Source: an uncultured Lachnospiraceae bacterium
GTDB taxonomy: Bacteria; Bacillota; Clostridia; Lachnospirales; Lachnospiraceae
Direction of reading: 5' to 3'
Assembly (NCBI GenBank): GCA_949502235.1
Contig: CATBDC010000010.1
Span: 27,109-91,108, forward strand
DNA length: 64,000 nucleotides
Position 1 is the first letter of the stretch. Each line of letters starts with the position of its first letter. Positions 1-9,701 of the stretch are shown piece by piece. The translations under genes were made by a program, and so were the position numbers. The notes beneath the pieces are model-generated. The model was not told the DNA's origin, did not search any database, and saw only the letters and a program-made list of their open reading frames with translations.

Positions 1-239
1 AAAACAATTGTAAATAATACATAGAATAAAACTGCATCCCACAAAACCTTATTATCCAGACTCCCGCTCATAAGCCCAGCCGTGATGGTCGGAAGCATTA
101 AATTTACCTTGTTATAGAAAAAATTACATAAAAATGCAATAATAATCCAGTGCCAGGGTAATTGTATTTTTTTCAAAAGGTTCCAGAAATCACGCCAGCT
201 TCCTCTTTCTGATTCTCCCTTTTTTTCCTTTTTTTTCAC
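1..239 (-). CDS. ABC transporter, N-terminal part (runs off window)
   Basis: An open frame runs from a GTG at 239 off the left edge of the window. The GTG has an AAAGGAG ribosome binding site about 8 nt upstream. The visible 79 residues are a lysine-rich start, an amphipathic stretch and a hydrophobic segment (WHWIIIAFLCNFF), followed by LMLPTITAGLMSGSLDN. That layout resembles the start of an ABC exporter half-transporter carrying a membrane domain before its ATPase. The ATPase is outside the window, so the family call is an inference from the N-terminus only. Confidence 0.5.
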   Translation of the reverse strand, partial: MKKKEKKGESERGSWRDFWNLLKKIQLPWHWIIIAFLCNFFYNKVNLMLPTITAGLMSGSLDNKVLWDAVLFYVLFTIV

Positions 240-264
240 AATTTTTTCTCCTTTCGGTTATAAA

Positions 265-302
265 CCGGGGACGGGGTAAAATGAGTTTTACCCCGTCCCC
301 GG
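265..302. repeat. GGGGACGG-type palindrome, copy 1
   Basis: Perfect inverted repeat: 17-bp arms at 265-281 and 286-302 around a TGAG loop, reading CCGGGGACGGGGTAAAA in each arm. It lies between the stop of the lipoprotein gene and the ribosome binding site of the ABC gene, so it could also fold as a hairpin in the transcript. Related sequences occur at 9613-9696 and 63969-64000. Confidence 0.85.
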
Positions 303-315
303 CTCTTTCCTTATT

Positions 316-876
316 TTACTCGTAATCAACCAAACCGTTGAAGCTCTTCATCATCTCGACATATGCCTCTACTGTCTCATCTGTAAGCGCTCCGGTAGAT
401 GCCATCATAACAATCGAACCTTCAAGAGTATCTCCGTCCACAAAAGCGAAAAGCACATTTCCCTCCTGTGTCATCTGCTGTCCCTGTGAGGTGTAGAATT
501 CTGCAAGAGCTGTCGCACCTGCCTCATCCTGTGCAACAAAATACTGATACTCGGCTGCGGGTGAACCGCCATTTGCATATACAATGTCATATATCTTTGA
601 CGCCGCATAACCCATCTTGGACATATCAGATAAAAGCTTGCTGTTCTCATCTCCAACCAGAACATAACGTTCGTCAAAATCAATATCCTGCGGATCGGTA
701 AAGGTATAGCTGTCAGTCATCTGAAGGCTAAAATCTTTATCAATGGTCTGCTCTGCGCCGCTTTCCTGTTCACTGCTGTCTGCTTTCTCTGAACCTTCAT
801 CTTTTTCGCCGGAACATCCCAGCAGCAATACTCCAAGCATCATACACATTATCATTGAAATCAGTCTTTTTTTCAT
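316..876 (-). CDS. Lipoprotein with a single copy of the neighbouring repeat domain
   Basis: Predicted secreted lipoprotein of 186 residues. The start at 876 is preferred over the upstream ATG at 915 because AAGGAG sits just before it and it gives a clean signal peptide (MKKRLISMIMCMMLGVLLLG) with lipobox LLLGC. After an acidic linker comes one ~110-residue domain with the signature YTFTDPQDIDFDERYVLVG. The same signature recurs four times in the 903-residue protein encoded 28 nt upstream, so the two genes are probably co-transcribed and arose by duplication. The function is not recognised. The surface location and the shared domain suggest an extracellular binding or structural role. Confidence 0.75.
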   Translation of the reverse strand: MKKRLISMIMCMMLGVLLLGCSGEKDEGSEKADSSEQESGAEQTIDKDFSLQMTDSYTFTDPQDIDFDERYVLVGDENSKLLSDMSKMGYAASKIYDIVYANGGSPAAEYQYFVAQDEAGATALAEFYTSQGQQMTQEGNVLFAFVDGDTLEGSIVMMASTGALTDETVEAYVEMMKSFNGLVDYE

Positions 877-904
877 CTTACCTGTCTCCTTACCTTTGAT
901 TCTG

Positions 905-3616
905 TTATTTCTCATTTTCCATGTCTTTCAAGCCATATACCTGCTCCATGAAACTCTTATAGCCGGCAGGAGATGCTTCATAAGGCGTCTCCATTCCTGG
1001 AAGGCTGTTCATAAACGCTTCTAAGTCCTCCGGCTTTGTCTCATTACAGATTACCTGATTATCCATAATATAGCAACGATATTCTGTTAATACATTTCCA
1101 TCCTTTACATAAACAATAATATATACATCAGAAACTGCTGTCTGTGTTTCTTGTGCTGTCTGTACTGCCAGCGCACTGTCGCATGCCCCGTAGTATACAA
1201 AACGCTCGTCATAGATAAGCCCTTCCGGATCCCTGTAGGTGTAGTCTGCCGTAATCTGGATATCCTTTGTATCCGGCTGCGTCTCTGCCGGCTCTTCTGC
1301 CGTGTCTCCTGCATTTCCCGCGGTGGACGGGTCAAAAGTCTCTTCCGGTGTTTCCGGAACTGGCTCTGCCGGTACTGCCGGCTCTTCTGCCATATCTCCT
1401 GCGTTTCCTGCAGTGGATGGGTCAAAGTCTTCTGCCTCTTCTGGTGCTGCTGGATTTTCCGGCACATCTGCCGGGGTTGTCATGATTCCTGCTGCGGACG
1501 GGTCGAAATCTTCCGCTTCTACTGAAGTCTCTTTTACTGTCTTATTTTCTGCTTCTTCAAAAGTTTTTACCAGTACCGATTCCTCAATTTCTGTTTCAAT
1601 TCCTACCATTTCAGCAGTTTTCGCTAACAAAGACTCTTCTATATCTGTCTTAATTCTGTCTTTCTCAGTTATGCCTAGTGTAGATGGTAAAAGTGCCTCT
1701 TCATTTACGGATGCAGAAGAAGTAACCTCTGTCATTCCTGCCATCATAAACAATCCATTTAAATATGCCTCTGGTGTTGCCTCCTGCAGCCATCCGTCTT
1801 TTACATAACCGTCTATCGTACCCTGTGCATCCGAGTTGATAATAAATACAACATTTGTATTCGGCATTACTGCTGCGAACATTCCTGCATCAACAAATCT
1901 ATTTGCAAGTGCCCCTGCTGCTTCATTGTCAGCCGCCACATAGACTTTCATCTCATTCACAGCTTTCCCATCTGCACAATATAGTATTTCATAGAATCCT
2001 TCCACTCCATATTGCGCGGCATAGGCACATTTCTCATCCCCGTATAATACATAACGCACATCATACGCTAATGTCGGAGGAAGTACCTGTGATTCATCAT
2101 ATGTATAGCTGTCACTCATCTTTACATTAAATGCATCATCCTTTGTAGTCCCTTTTAGTTCTACTACAGGTGGAACCGGCGGCTTTGGCTCTTCACCAGG
2201 ATTCGGATTTCTAAAAAATTTGTAGCTTTCTAGTTTGACCAAATACTGTGCATATGCTTCCGGCGTCGCGGCATTACTGTATCCACTTTGAGCCATAAAT
2301 TCTATCATCTGCTGTACGATTTCCATATTTTGTTTCACAACAGCAACCCGGCCCTTTACTACTATTTCTCCAGTAAAACCGTACGCTGTTTCAATCTTCT
2401 TTGCGTCCTTCTCACTTTTTGCATCGAAACATTTATAAGCCCCTACTGCCTTCCCATCTTTTACATAATAAATTTCATAAACAGCATTAACCTGGCTTCC
2501 ATTCTGTGCCGCTGCTACTGCGCCTCCGCAATTAGTATCTCCGTATAAAACATATCTGTCATCATATGCAAGCCCTTCTGGATCACTAAACGTAAATTTA
2601 TCTGTAATTTTTATGGAGAAAGTGCTCTTTTCTGTAGCTCTTGCTTCCTCAATCTTATCTGTCAATTGCTCCATTGTCACTACAATACTCTTCTCATCAG
2701 AAGAAGGGGTATCAGGATTCACTGGATTGTTCGGATTGTTCGGATTGTTCGGATTGTTCGGATTGCTTGGGTTGTTCGGATTGCTTGGATTACTCGGGTT
2801 GCTTGGATTACTTGGATTACTTGGAGTGCTTGGATTACTTGGGCTGCTTGGAGTGCTTGTTCCTCCACCCGAAGGCGGCTGATACTCGCTCATGCCTCCG
2901 AAATAAAACTGCATGCCAAGATATGCCTGCGGAGTTGCTTCAGTGATAACCCCTGTTCCATAATATGTATCAATTGAGCTCTGTACATAACTTCCTGATG
3001 AATACACATATGTGACGTCTCCCCAGTTTCCAACAGATTCATAGGCAGAAAATGCTGCCGCCAGACTCTGCGCCTCTGCCTCACTGGACATAACATAACA
3101 CACATACTCACCCACCGGCCGGCCGCCGCTTGCATACAACACTACATACGCGCCTTTACAAGTTCCTACTCCTGCTGCTGCCGCTCTTTTTGCCGGTGTA
3201 CAATCAGGACCCCCATAGAGTACATACCTTGTATCAAAACTTATCCCCGCCGGGTCTGAAAAGGTACACAGATCGCTCATCTTAATGCTGTAGCTGTTTT
3301 CTGCACTTGTGCCGCCCACACTGGCACCGCCGTTATCCACATAACCAGTCTGGGTCATGTTTCCTGCGTTTCCTGCATTTCCTGCCCCGTTTTTCTTCGC
3401 TCCGGCCGAATTGGCATCCACCTTATCATCCTTTTTCTTGGAGTTTTTATTCTTGTTCTCATCCGACTTCTTATTGTTTTTTGACAGGATGGTGTCTTCA
3501 ATAAATTCGTCGACTCCTCCGTTTCTTGCGATGAGATATCCGCTTCCGAAGCCCGTACAGAGCACTGCGGCGGATACAACACCAATAATAATTCTTTTCT
3601 TCAAAATACTGTTCAT
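905..3616 (-). CDS. Membrane-anchored protein with four copies of an uncharacterised repeat domain
   Basis: 903 residues. An N-terminal hydrophobic anchor (about residues 8-30) is followed by a Lys/Asn/Gly-rich spacer, then four related domains at roughly 105-243, 330-470, 495-655 and 785-895. Each starts with a variant of FTFSDPEGLAYDDRYVLYGD, followed by a short strand ending YxxDGKxVxEYKCY. Domains 1 and 2 are joined by an Asn-Pro-Ser-rich linker (about 247-308), and domains 3 and 4 by a Glu/Pro-rich stretch with repeated FDPSTAGNAGD motifs. There is no LPXTG sorting signal, so attachment is probably by the N-terminal helix. GGGAG precedes the ATG. The lipoprotein gene downstream carries a fifth copy of the domain. 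I do not recognise the domain family. Confidence 0.75.
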   Translation of the reverse strand: MNSILKKRIIIGVVSAAVLCTGFGSGYLIARNGGVDEFIEDTILSKNNKKSDENKNKNSKKKDDKVDANSAGAKKNGAGNAGNAGNMTQTGYVDNGGASVGGTSAENSYSIKMSDLCTFSDPAGISFDTRYVLYGGPDCTPAKRAAAAGVGTCKGAYVVLYASGGRPVGEYVCYVMSSEAEAQSLAAAFSAYESVGNWGDVTYVYSSGSYVQSSIDTYYGTGVITEATPQAYLGMQFYFGGMSEYQPPSGGGTSTPSSPSNPSTPSNPSNPSNPSNPSNPNNPSNPNNPNNPNNPNNPVNPDTPSSDEKSIVVTMEQLTDKIEEARATEKSTFSIKITDKFTFSDPEGLAYDDRYVLYGDTNCGGAVAAAQNGSQVNAVYEIYYVKDGKAVGAYKCFDAKSEKDAKKIETAYGFTGEIVVKGRVAVVKQNMEIVQQMIEFMAQSGYSNAATPEAYAQYLVKLESYKFFRNPNPGEEPKPPVPPVVELKGTTKDDAFNVKMSDSYTYDESQVLPPTLAYDVRYVLYGDEKCAYAAQYGVEGFYEILYCADGKAVNEMKVYVAADNEAAGALANRFVDAGMFAAVMPNTNVVFIINSDAQGTIDGYVKDGWLQEATPEAYLNGLFMMAGMTEVTSSASVNEEALLPSTLGITEKDRIKTDIEESLLAKTAEMVGIETEIEESVLVKTFEEAENKTVKETSVEAEDFDPSAAGIMTTPADVPENPAAPEEAEDFDPSTAGNAGDMAEEPAVPAEPVPETPEETFDPSTAGNAGDTAEEPAETQPDTKDIQITADYTYRDPEGLIYDERFVYYGACDSALAVQTAQETQTAVSDVYIIVYVKDGNVLTEYRCYIMDNQVICNETKPEDLEAFMNSLPGMETPYEASPAGYKSFMEQVYGLKDMENEK
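2712..2862. repeat. Short tandem repeat encoding the Asn-Pro-Ser linker
   Basis: Runs of a 9-nt unit (GGATTGTTC and variants such as GGATTGCTT) within the 903-residue surface protein, read on the minus strand as NPN/NPS tripeptides. Repeats of this kind change copy number by slippage, and here any change keeps the frame. Confidence 0.85.
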
Positions 3617-3792
3617 GCTTTCACGCTCCCTTAGATACAGGTATCTCTACCTATATTTCTTATTTTCAATCGTAACAAAAATACGATGGAGCCTCAACGT
3701 GTTTGGTCTATTCGGAAGAAATCGGCGTCTATTCGGCATCTTTCCTTTTTAAACCACCTCCATATATTTCAAATTTTCTGCTGTCCCATTCC

Positions 3793-6714
3793 TTACAGAC
3801 TTTCAGTCTGTGTAAGAACCGTCCCCGCAGTGTCCAGAGAAGTTTTACCGCCTATTATACATACGCCTGCATGTTCTGCAATCTCGTCCAGCATCTCACT
3901 GACCATAAGAAGGTCCTCTTTAGACGTGTGCAGAATCTCGCACCGCTCTTTCTGAAGCATGCCGGCCGTCACGCCGCTTAGATAATACTCTGCGGCCTGA
4001 ATGCCTTTCTGGCGTACGCTTAACAGGGGTTCTGTAGAAGCAATGGTGCTGACAATATATCTGTCTAATGATTCCCCGCTTCCTATTACGCTGCGAAGAG
4101 CAGCCGCGGCTCCGTCAAATACCTTCAACGAGTCTGCCGCGCCCGGGTCCCGGAACGATGTAAATATCACATCACCGTTTCCCGAAACAGTAAGACCTGT
4201 ACCATAGGCCCCGCCTTTTACGCGGACCTCGTTCCACAGATATCCATAGCTTAGTATTCTCGCTGCTGTCTTCATGGCTCCGTGGTACACGTTCTTACCT
4301 ATATTAAGGTTTGCACCCTTCCCTGCAAATCCAATCTCAGCCGGAATCAGAATTCCTTTTTTCCCGGCCTCTGCAGACGGATACTTTACTGGCTCTCCGA
4401 CCCGGTTAGGCCTGTCTGCAAGCAGTCGTATGAGCTGAATCAGCCATACATTTTCTATATCGCCTGTAATGCCAAGCGTCATGCGCTCACGCACAAATAT
4501 TTTCTTACAGAGCCCTTCAAGCTTCTGTACCAGGCTGTCACTTTCCTTTTCAAAATTATTATCAAGGTTCTGTATGAATCGCAGCATCCCAATCCCCTGA
4601 AGGGCCTCCTTCACCGCTCCTCTGGCAGAGAATCCCGCCGCCACAACGGTGGACGCGTAGCTGTTTCCATTCATCAGTATATGCTGCTCCATATTGATCC
4701 GCAGCTGTCTTACTCTTGTCCGGAGATACTGTATATCCCCGAACCTTGAACCATTTACGACCTCGCCGGTTAACCGCAGGGCTTCCTCAAGTTTTTCTTT
4801 AAGCACTGAAACCTGTATAACAAGATAGGGAGTACATTCCTCTGTCTGTCCCTGTTTTGCGTATACGTCCACATAGGCCTGGAAGCGTCCAAGATTTCCT
4901 TCAATCTCCTCCTGGAGCTTTAAGGCGCTGTAGTTCTCTGTCTCCGTCTGTCCGAGAAGCGTCCGAAGAAAGGAAACCATGCTTAACTCCTCTAATGTCA
5001 TATCCGCAAGGGACAGGTAATAAGAAATGTGTACAATGCCTTCTGTCTCCAGCTTATGTAAAAGTACCCTCCTGCCCTCTATCTGTGTTACTGCCTGGGG
5101 AATCTCTTTTATCTTCTCTGGAATGTCAGACAGAGACAGTCTTGGCAGGGCAGACAGCTGTTCCTTGCTGTCAGGGGTCTGCTGTGCTTTCCGCAGATAT
5201 GAAAATTCCCGGATTATCTGCTGTTTTTCCTCCCCGCTCCACTGTTCCTTTATCTGTTTTAATCTTGCTTCCTCTCTGGAGCGCTTCTCTTCTCCAAGTG
5301 TTTTGGACGGATAAAGAACAAGTCTTGCGCAGTGGCCGCCCTCGAGCATCACTTCTTTTAAAAGCTCCTCAAAATATCCTTCATCTATTTTATTTCTAAG
5401 AGACTGGTAAACGTGCCCCCAGCACAGATTCTGCGCAGGATCGCCGCCGTAAAGACTGCTTTCCAGTATCTTCATGGCATTTGCGATGCCCGCCGGATAC
5501 ATTCCCGGCTCTTTCTCCCGTGTCTGAAATTCCATACGGCTTAGGATAGCTTCCAGACGTCTGTGGTCAAGGCCGCCTGCCGCCAGCTCCTTTAGTGTAT
5601 CCTGAATAGTCCTCCAGACCTCTTCCCTCTTCTCCTCGCGGGTATTTCTCACTACAAGCACAAGATAAGGCTGCTCTATGCCGTCCATTCTCGTAAGCTC
5701 CACATTTTCTGCAAGCCCTTTTTCTAAGACCGCTTTGCGTAAGGGCGACTCATTGGATGAGCAGAGAAAATCTGCCAGTACGGAACAGGCCGTGTTTTTC
5801 TCCTGTTCATCAAACTGGCCGTACACCCATCCCCCGGCAAGAAGTATTTTATTTTCTGCGTCCTCGTTTTGGCCGATTTCATAGGAACATTTTACTTCAT
5901 CAGGCTTCACGGGCTCCTGTATCCTGATATCACAGTCCATTTCCTGTCTGTCAAATTCATTTAACACCTTTTCAAGCTTTGCAAGAACCTTTTCTATGTC
6001 CATGCTGCCGTCCAGTATGATATAGGAATTAGACGGATGATAAAAGCGTGCGTAGCTCTCCTTATATTTCTCGTAGGTAAGCTCTGTAATATGCTCCGGG
6101 TCGCCACCCGACTGATACTGATAGCAGTTGTCTGGAAACAGCAGACGGTTAAGCTCTCTGTCTATAACCGCATCCGGGGAGGCGAATACTCCCTTCATCT
6201 CGTTATAAACCACGCCGTTGCAGGTAAGGCTCCCTTCCGGCTCATTCATCTCATAATGCCAGCCCTCCTGAAGGAAGATATCCTTCTTCGTCATACATAA
6301 GGGATGGAATACCGCGTCCAGATAAACATCCATCAGATTCAAAAAATCCCTGTCATTTCTGCTGCAGACAGGATACATAGTTTTATCCGGAAAGGTAAAT
6401 GCATTCATAAAGGTCTGAAGAGAGCTCTTAATCATTTCTACAAAGGGCTTGCTCACCGGATACTTCCCGGAACCGCAGAGAAGGGAATGCTCTAATATGT
6501 GAAAAACTCCTGTATCATCATTCGGAAGAGTCTTGAAAGCAATTGCAAAGGTCTTATTCTCTTCCCTGCGGTCAAGCCATATGAGCTTCGCGCCATTTTT
6601 TTCAAAATGCATCTGATAAAGGGCCGACTTTATCTCCGGAAGCTCTCTGATATTGTCTATTTTAAATCCTGTATTTGATATGATTTCTCTATTGTTTTTC
6701 TGTTTTTCGTCCAT
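3793..6714 (-). CDS. M16C-family zinc metalloprotease (presequence protease/Cym1-like)
   Basis: 973 residues, normal for the single-chain M16C insulinase-type proteases that degrade peptides in a closed chamber. The inverted zinc motif HxxEH is visible as HILEHSLLCGSGKYPVSKPF near residue 73. The downstream metal-binding glutamate region reads NEMKGVFASPD. The C-terminal half is the usual non-catalytic M16 repeat. The start has AAGGAG 7-8 nt upstream. There is no signal peptide, so it is probably cytosolic. The last residues (AGTVLTQTESL) are encoded by DNA resembling GGGGACGGTTCTT-type intergenic repeats, which may have replaced the original 3' end, but this is weak. Confidence 0.9.
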   Translation of the reverse strand: MDEKQKNNREIISNTGFKIDNIRELPEIKSALYQMHFEKNGAKLIWLDRREENKTFAIAFKTLPNDDTGVFHILEHSLLCGSGKYPVSKPFVEMIKSSLQTFMNAFTFPDKTMYPVCSRNDRDFLNLMDVYLDAVFHPLCMTKKDIFLQEGWHYEMNEPEGSLTCNGVVYNEMKGVFASPDAVIDRELNRLLFPDNCYQYQSGGDPEHITELTYEKYKESYARFYHPSNSYIILDGSMDIEKVLAKLEKVLNEFDRQEMDCDIRIQEPVKPDEVKCSYEIGQNEDAENKILLAGGWVYGQFDEQEKNTACSVLADFLCSSNESPLRKAVLEKGLAENVELTRMDGIEQPYLVLVVRNTREEKREEVWRTIQDTLKELAAGGLDHRRLEAILSRMEFQTREKEPGMYPAGIANAMKILESSLYGGDPAQNLCWGHVYQSLRNKIDEGYFEELLKEVMLEGGHCARLVLYPSKTLGEEKRSREEARLKQIKEQWSGEEKQQIIREFSYLRKAQQTPDSKEQLSALPRLSLSDIPEKIKEIPQAVTQIEGRRVLLHKLETEGIVHISYYLSLADMTLEELSMVSFLRTLLGQTETENYSALKLQEEIEGNLGRFQAYVDVYAKQGQTEECTPYLVIQVSVLKEKLEEALRLTGEVVNGSRFGDIQYLRTRVRQLRINMEQHILMNGNSYASTVVAAGFSARGAVKEALQGIGMLRFIQNLDNNFEKESDSLVQKLEGLCKKIFVRERMTLGITGDIENVWLIQLIRLLADRPNRVGEPVKYPSAEAGKKGILIPAEIGFAGKGANLNIGKNVYHGAMKTAARILSYGYLWNEVRVKGGAYGTGLTVSGNGDVIFTSFRDPGAADSLKVFDGAAAALRSVIGSGESLDRYIVSTIASTEPLLSVRQKGIQAAEYYLSGVTAGMLQKERCEILHTSKEDLLMVSEMLDEIAEHAGVCIIGGKTSLDTAGTVLTQTESL

Positions 6715-6848
6715 GCCGTTTCTCCTTCATCCAACATTTTCATTTTTCGACATTTCTCTTGCTAAGTTATTTCAAGAATAGATAAGAAAATTCCCAGCGT
6801 CAATATCATTTGCCTGTTCGGCAACAGGCAGCGTCTATTCTGCAACAT

Positions 6849-8117
6849 TTATCTTGTCATCATACGGATAATGGTCTTATCCGTCTCCTTCATCCCCTGG
6901 CTTGCCAGCTCGCCCACGTTTTTAATCGTATTTTCCACTCCTTTTTTTACAATCCCGTCTCCGTCGTAAAACTGCCGGCCGTTTTTCTGCATCTGCACTC
7001 CTAACAGGCCGGCCTCCACTGCTGACGCTATCTTTGCCGCGCAGCTTGCCTTTGCCCCGTCACAGATCACACCCGAATTAATGGCAACTGCGTTGACGAT
7101 CACATGGGAGATCTCATGCTCCCTTCCGCCGTAGAGGTAGCAGACGCCGGCTCCTGCCCCGCATCCCGCGCTGATGGCGCCGCAGTAGGCGGAAAGCCTC
7201 CCGATTCCGGTTTTCAGGTGTATGGTGACAAGGTTGGATACCGCCAGCGCCCGGAGTAATTCCTCCCTGGATGCCTTAAGCTCTTCTGCATACACGATAA
7301 CCGGAAGGGATGCTGTCATTCCCTGGTTGCCGCTGCCGGAATTGATGACTACAGGAAGCTCACATCCGTTCATCCTTGCGTCTGAACCAGCGGCCGCCAT
7401 TGCCTTTGCACGGTTGTGTACACTGTCCCCGTAAGCGCTGATAAGAAGCTGTCCGATTCCTGCTCCAAAGTCTCCCTTCATTCCCTCCCTGGCAATGGCC
7501 GTATTACAGTCAATCTGCCGTTCCAGGACCTCTGACACATCCTGAGGGCGCACGCAGTCTGCAAACCTGATAATGTCCTTTACCGACAGGATGCTCCGGT
7601 CTGTGGTATAGGTCTGCTTCTGTTCCGTATATTCCTTCTCTCTTAAAACCTGCCCGTCCTTTACCACGCGGATTACATTCGTGTGGTAACCGGCTATACG
7701 GGAACAGGCGCTGTGTTCTCCCGCCCTCACTGTGATTTGAATATCAAATATGTATCCGCTGTCTGATTCCTTTACTTGGACCGGGAGCGTCTGTGCGAGC
7801 CGTCCCACCTCTTTTTTCTGCTCTTCGGAGAGCTCTGCCAGTATTTCCAGCTCTTTTGACGGGTCGCCTGATACAATCCCGGCGCAGACGGCCGCCCTGA
7901 TTCCCCTCATGCCGCCGGTACAGGGAACAACCACACTTTTTACATTTTTAATAATATTTGCGCTGACACTGACCTCCACCTCTTCCGGCTGTATTCCCAG
8001 CGCATCTGCCGCCACGGCTGCCCCATAGGCAACGGCGATGGGTTCCGTGCATCCCATTGCCATGACAAGCTCTTCCTTTAGTATCTTCACATATTCTCCG
8101 TATTTCTTATGTTCCAT
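6849..8117 (-). CDS. L-cysteine desulfidase / UPF0597 (serine dehydratase alpha-like) protein
   Basis: About 422 residues. Characteristic motifs are MGCTEPIAVAYGAA near the N-terminus, NSGSGNQGMTASLPV in the middle, and GGREHEISHVIVNAVAINSG with SGVICDGAKASCAAK near the end. The conserved cysteines fit the [4Fe-4S] cluster ligands of the CyuA/YhaM family, which splits L-cysteine to pyruvate, ammonia and sulfide. ATG at 8117 is chosen over GTG at 8123 for better spacing (about 10 nt) to AAAGGA. Some relatives are annotated only as UPF0597, so the exact substrate is inferred. Confidence 0.8.
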   Translation of the reverse strand: MEHKKYGEYVKILKEELVMAMGCTEPIAVAYGAAVAADALGIQPEEVEVSVSANIIKNVKSVVVPCTGGMRGIRAAVCAGIVSGDPSKELEILAELSEEQKKEVGRLAQTLPVQVKESDSGYIFDIQITVRAGEHSACSRIAGYHTNVIRVVKDGQVLREKEYTEQKQTYTTDRSILSVKDIIRFADCVRPQDVSEVLERQIDCNTAIAREGMKGDFGAGIGQLLISAYGDSVHNRAKAMAAAGSDARMNGCELPVVINSGSGNQGMTASLPVIVYAEELKASREELLRALAVSNLVTIHLKTGIGRLSAYCGAISAGCGAGAGVCYLYGGREHEISHVIVNAVAINSGVICDGAKASCAAKIASAVEAGLLGVQMQKNGRQFYDGDGIVKKGVENTIKNVGELASQGMKETDKTIIRMMTR

Positions 8118-8276
8118 TTTCACATGTTCCTTTCTTTCGCATATTTTTAGGAAATGTACGATATTGTTCTACTCATATAGGTTAAATTAGAAAAAGAAAA
8201 GACTTCCGTCAATACTGTATGTTCATTCAGTACAAAGGGATGTCTATTTGGCTAGTTACTGCCGTGAACAGTTGGG

Positions 8277-9578
8277 ATAGGTCATCAGGACTTTGAACAA
8301 ATCATCACAAGTAATAACTTTTATATTGATAAAACCAAATTTATCAGAGAGTGGTGGGAAAATAACGATGCTGTATCTCTGATCACCCGCCCCAGACGTT
8401 TTGGAAAGACGCTGAATCTAAGTATGACGAAATATTTCTTTTCCGTCAGCCATTCCGAAAAAAAACGTTTTATTTCAAAATCTCTATATCTGGCAGGACG
8501 AAAAATGCAGAGAACTGCAGGGAACTTGGCCTGTCATCTTCTTAAGCTTTGCCAGTGTGAAAGCCCCCCCTTTCCCGATGCAAGGAAAAGTATTTGTCAG
8601 ATTATAAAAAATTTGTATAACAAGTATGATTTTCTTCTGAAAATCAGCTATCTAAATGAAGATAAGAAAAAGGCATACACAGACATCTCCGCTAATATGG
8701 ATAACAATCTGGCTGCCAATTCCCTGAACACATTATCAGATTACCTGATGCGTTATTATGGGAAAAAGGTAATTATCCTGCTGGACGATTACGATACTCC
8801 TATGCAAGAGGCCTACGTATATGGCTATTGGGATGAACTGGTTTCCTTTATCCGTAACCTGTTTGGCTCCATCTTTAAGACAAACCCCTTTCTTGGCAAA
8901 TCCCTCATGACCGGAATCATCAGGGTCAGTAGGGAGTCCATCTTTTCTGACCTGAATAATCTTACAGTAGTTACAACCACTTCGAATCTATATGCGGACA
9001 GTTTTGGCTTTACCCAGCAGGAGGTGTGGGACGCCCTCGAGGAATACGGCCTGTCATCAAAAAAGGATGAGGTCAGAAACTAGTATGATGGGTTCACATC
9101 TGGAAATATGACCGATATCTACAATCCCTGGTCCATCATCAATTACCTGAAATTCGAAAGATTTGCTCCCTATTGGGCCAATACCAGCAGTAACAATCTG
9201 GTCGGAAAGCTGATCCAGGAAGGGAGTCCGGACACAAAAATGGTGATGGAGGATCTTCTTTCCGGCAAGGCGCTCACTACGCAGATTAACGAGCAGATTA
9301 TATTCAGCCGGTTATGGCGCAAAGAAAATGCCGTCTGGAGCCTGCTGCTGGCAGCTGGCTATCTGCGTGTAAAACACTGGTGAAGATATGATGTCATTCT
9401 TGAATTTAAAGTCCATGACCCGGACGAAGAAAATACACTTGCAGATACAGTACAGGAAACGTTAGAGCAGATTGAACGCATGGAATATTCCGCCGCACTG
9501 GAAGCTAAAGGAATCCCGAAGGAACGATTCGGAAATATGGATTCGCATTTGAAGGGAAAACCGTCTTAATAAGATAGA
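8277..9578 (+). pseudogene. Decayed AAA-ATPase-like / PD-(D/E)XK nuclease family gene
   Basis: Remnant of a common clostridial protein with an N-terminal ATPase-like part (FYIDKT, then LITRPRRFGKTLNLSMTKYFF) and a C-terminal PD-(D/E)XK-like part (EFKV). Two compensating frame changes lie at about 8480 and in the C7 run near 8565. The expected tryptophan codon before YDGF is TAG at 9081. A further stop and a deletion follow LRVKHW near 9380, and the last codons (GIPKER then, in another frame, KYGFAFEGK) are shifted again. At least four lesions make it non-functional. It is the only plus-strand gene remnant before aroC. Confidence 0.85.
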
Positions 9579-9612
9579 ACTTTTCCACCGGTACGGATGG
9601 AATGTTATTTGA

Positions 9613-9696
9613 GGGACGTGGTAAAATGAAAAAGTGCCTGTCCCCGTAAACTTTTTTGTTTCTGGGGACAGGCACTTTTTCATTTTACCACGTCCC
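9613..9696. repeat. GGGGACGG-type palindrome, copy 2 (long form)
   Basis: Perfect inverted repeat with 33-nt arms at 9613-9645 and 9664-9696 and an 18-nt T-rich loop. Each arm reads GGGACGTGGTAAAATGA, then AAAAGTGCCTGTCCCC. It lies five bases from the yajC stop codon, so transcribed from the minus strand it would form a very stable 3' hairpin. The left arm is nearly identical to 63969-64000. Confidence 0.9.
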
Positions 9697-9701
9697 CGAT
9701 T

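Noticed and set aside
2702..2878. CRISPR-like array
   Set aside because: The units are 9 nt long, contiguous and in frame as protein repeats, with no spacers.
2613..2977. Plus-strand open frames with Leu-Gly/Cys-Ser repeats opposite the surface protein gene
   Set aside because: These are shadows of the Asn-Pro-Ser codon repeat on the coding strand.
3793..3840. GGGGACGGTTCTTACAC-like repeat insertion at the 3' end of the M16C protease gene
   Set aside because: Resembles intergenic repeats of Clostridia but is a single short match in coding sequence; too weak to call a feature.
6811..6830. Small hairpin GCCTGTT-CGGC-AACAGGC after the cysteine desulfidase-like gene
   Set aside because: Seven-bp stem with no T-run; insufficient to call a terminator.
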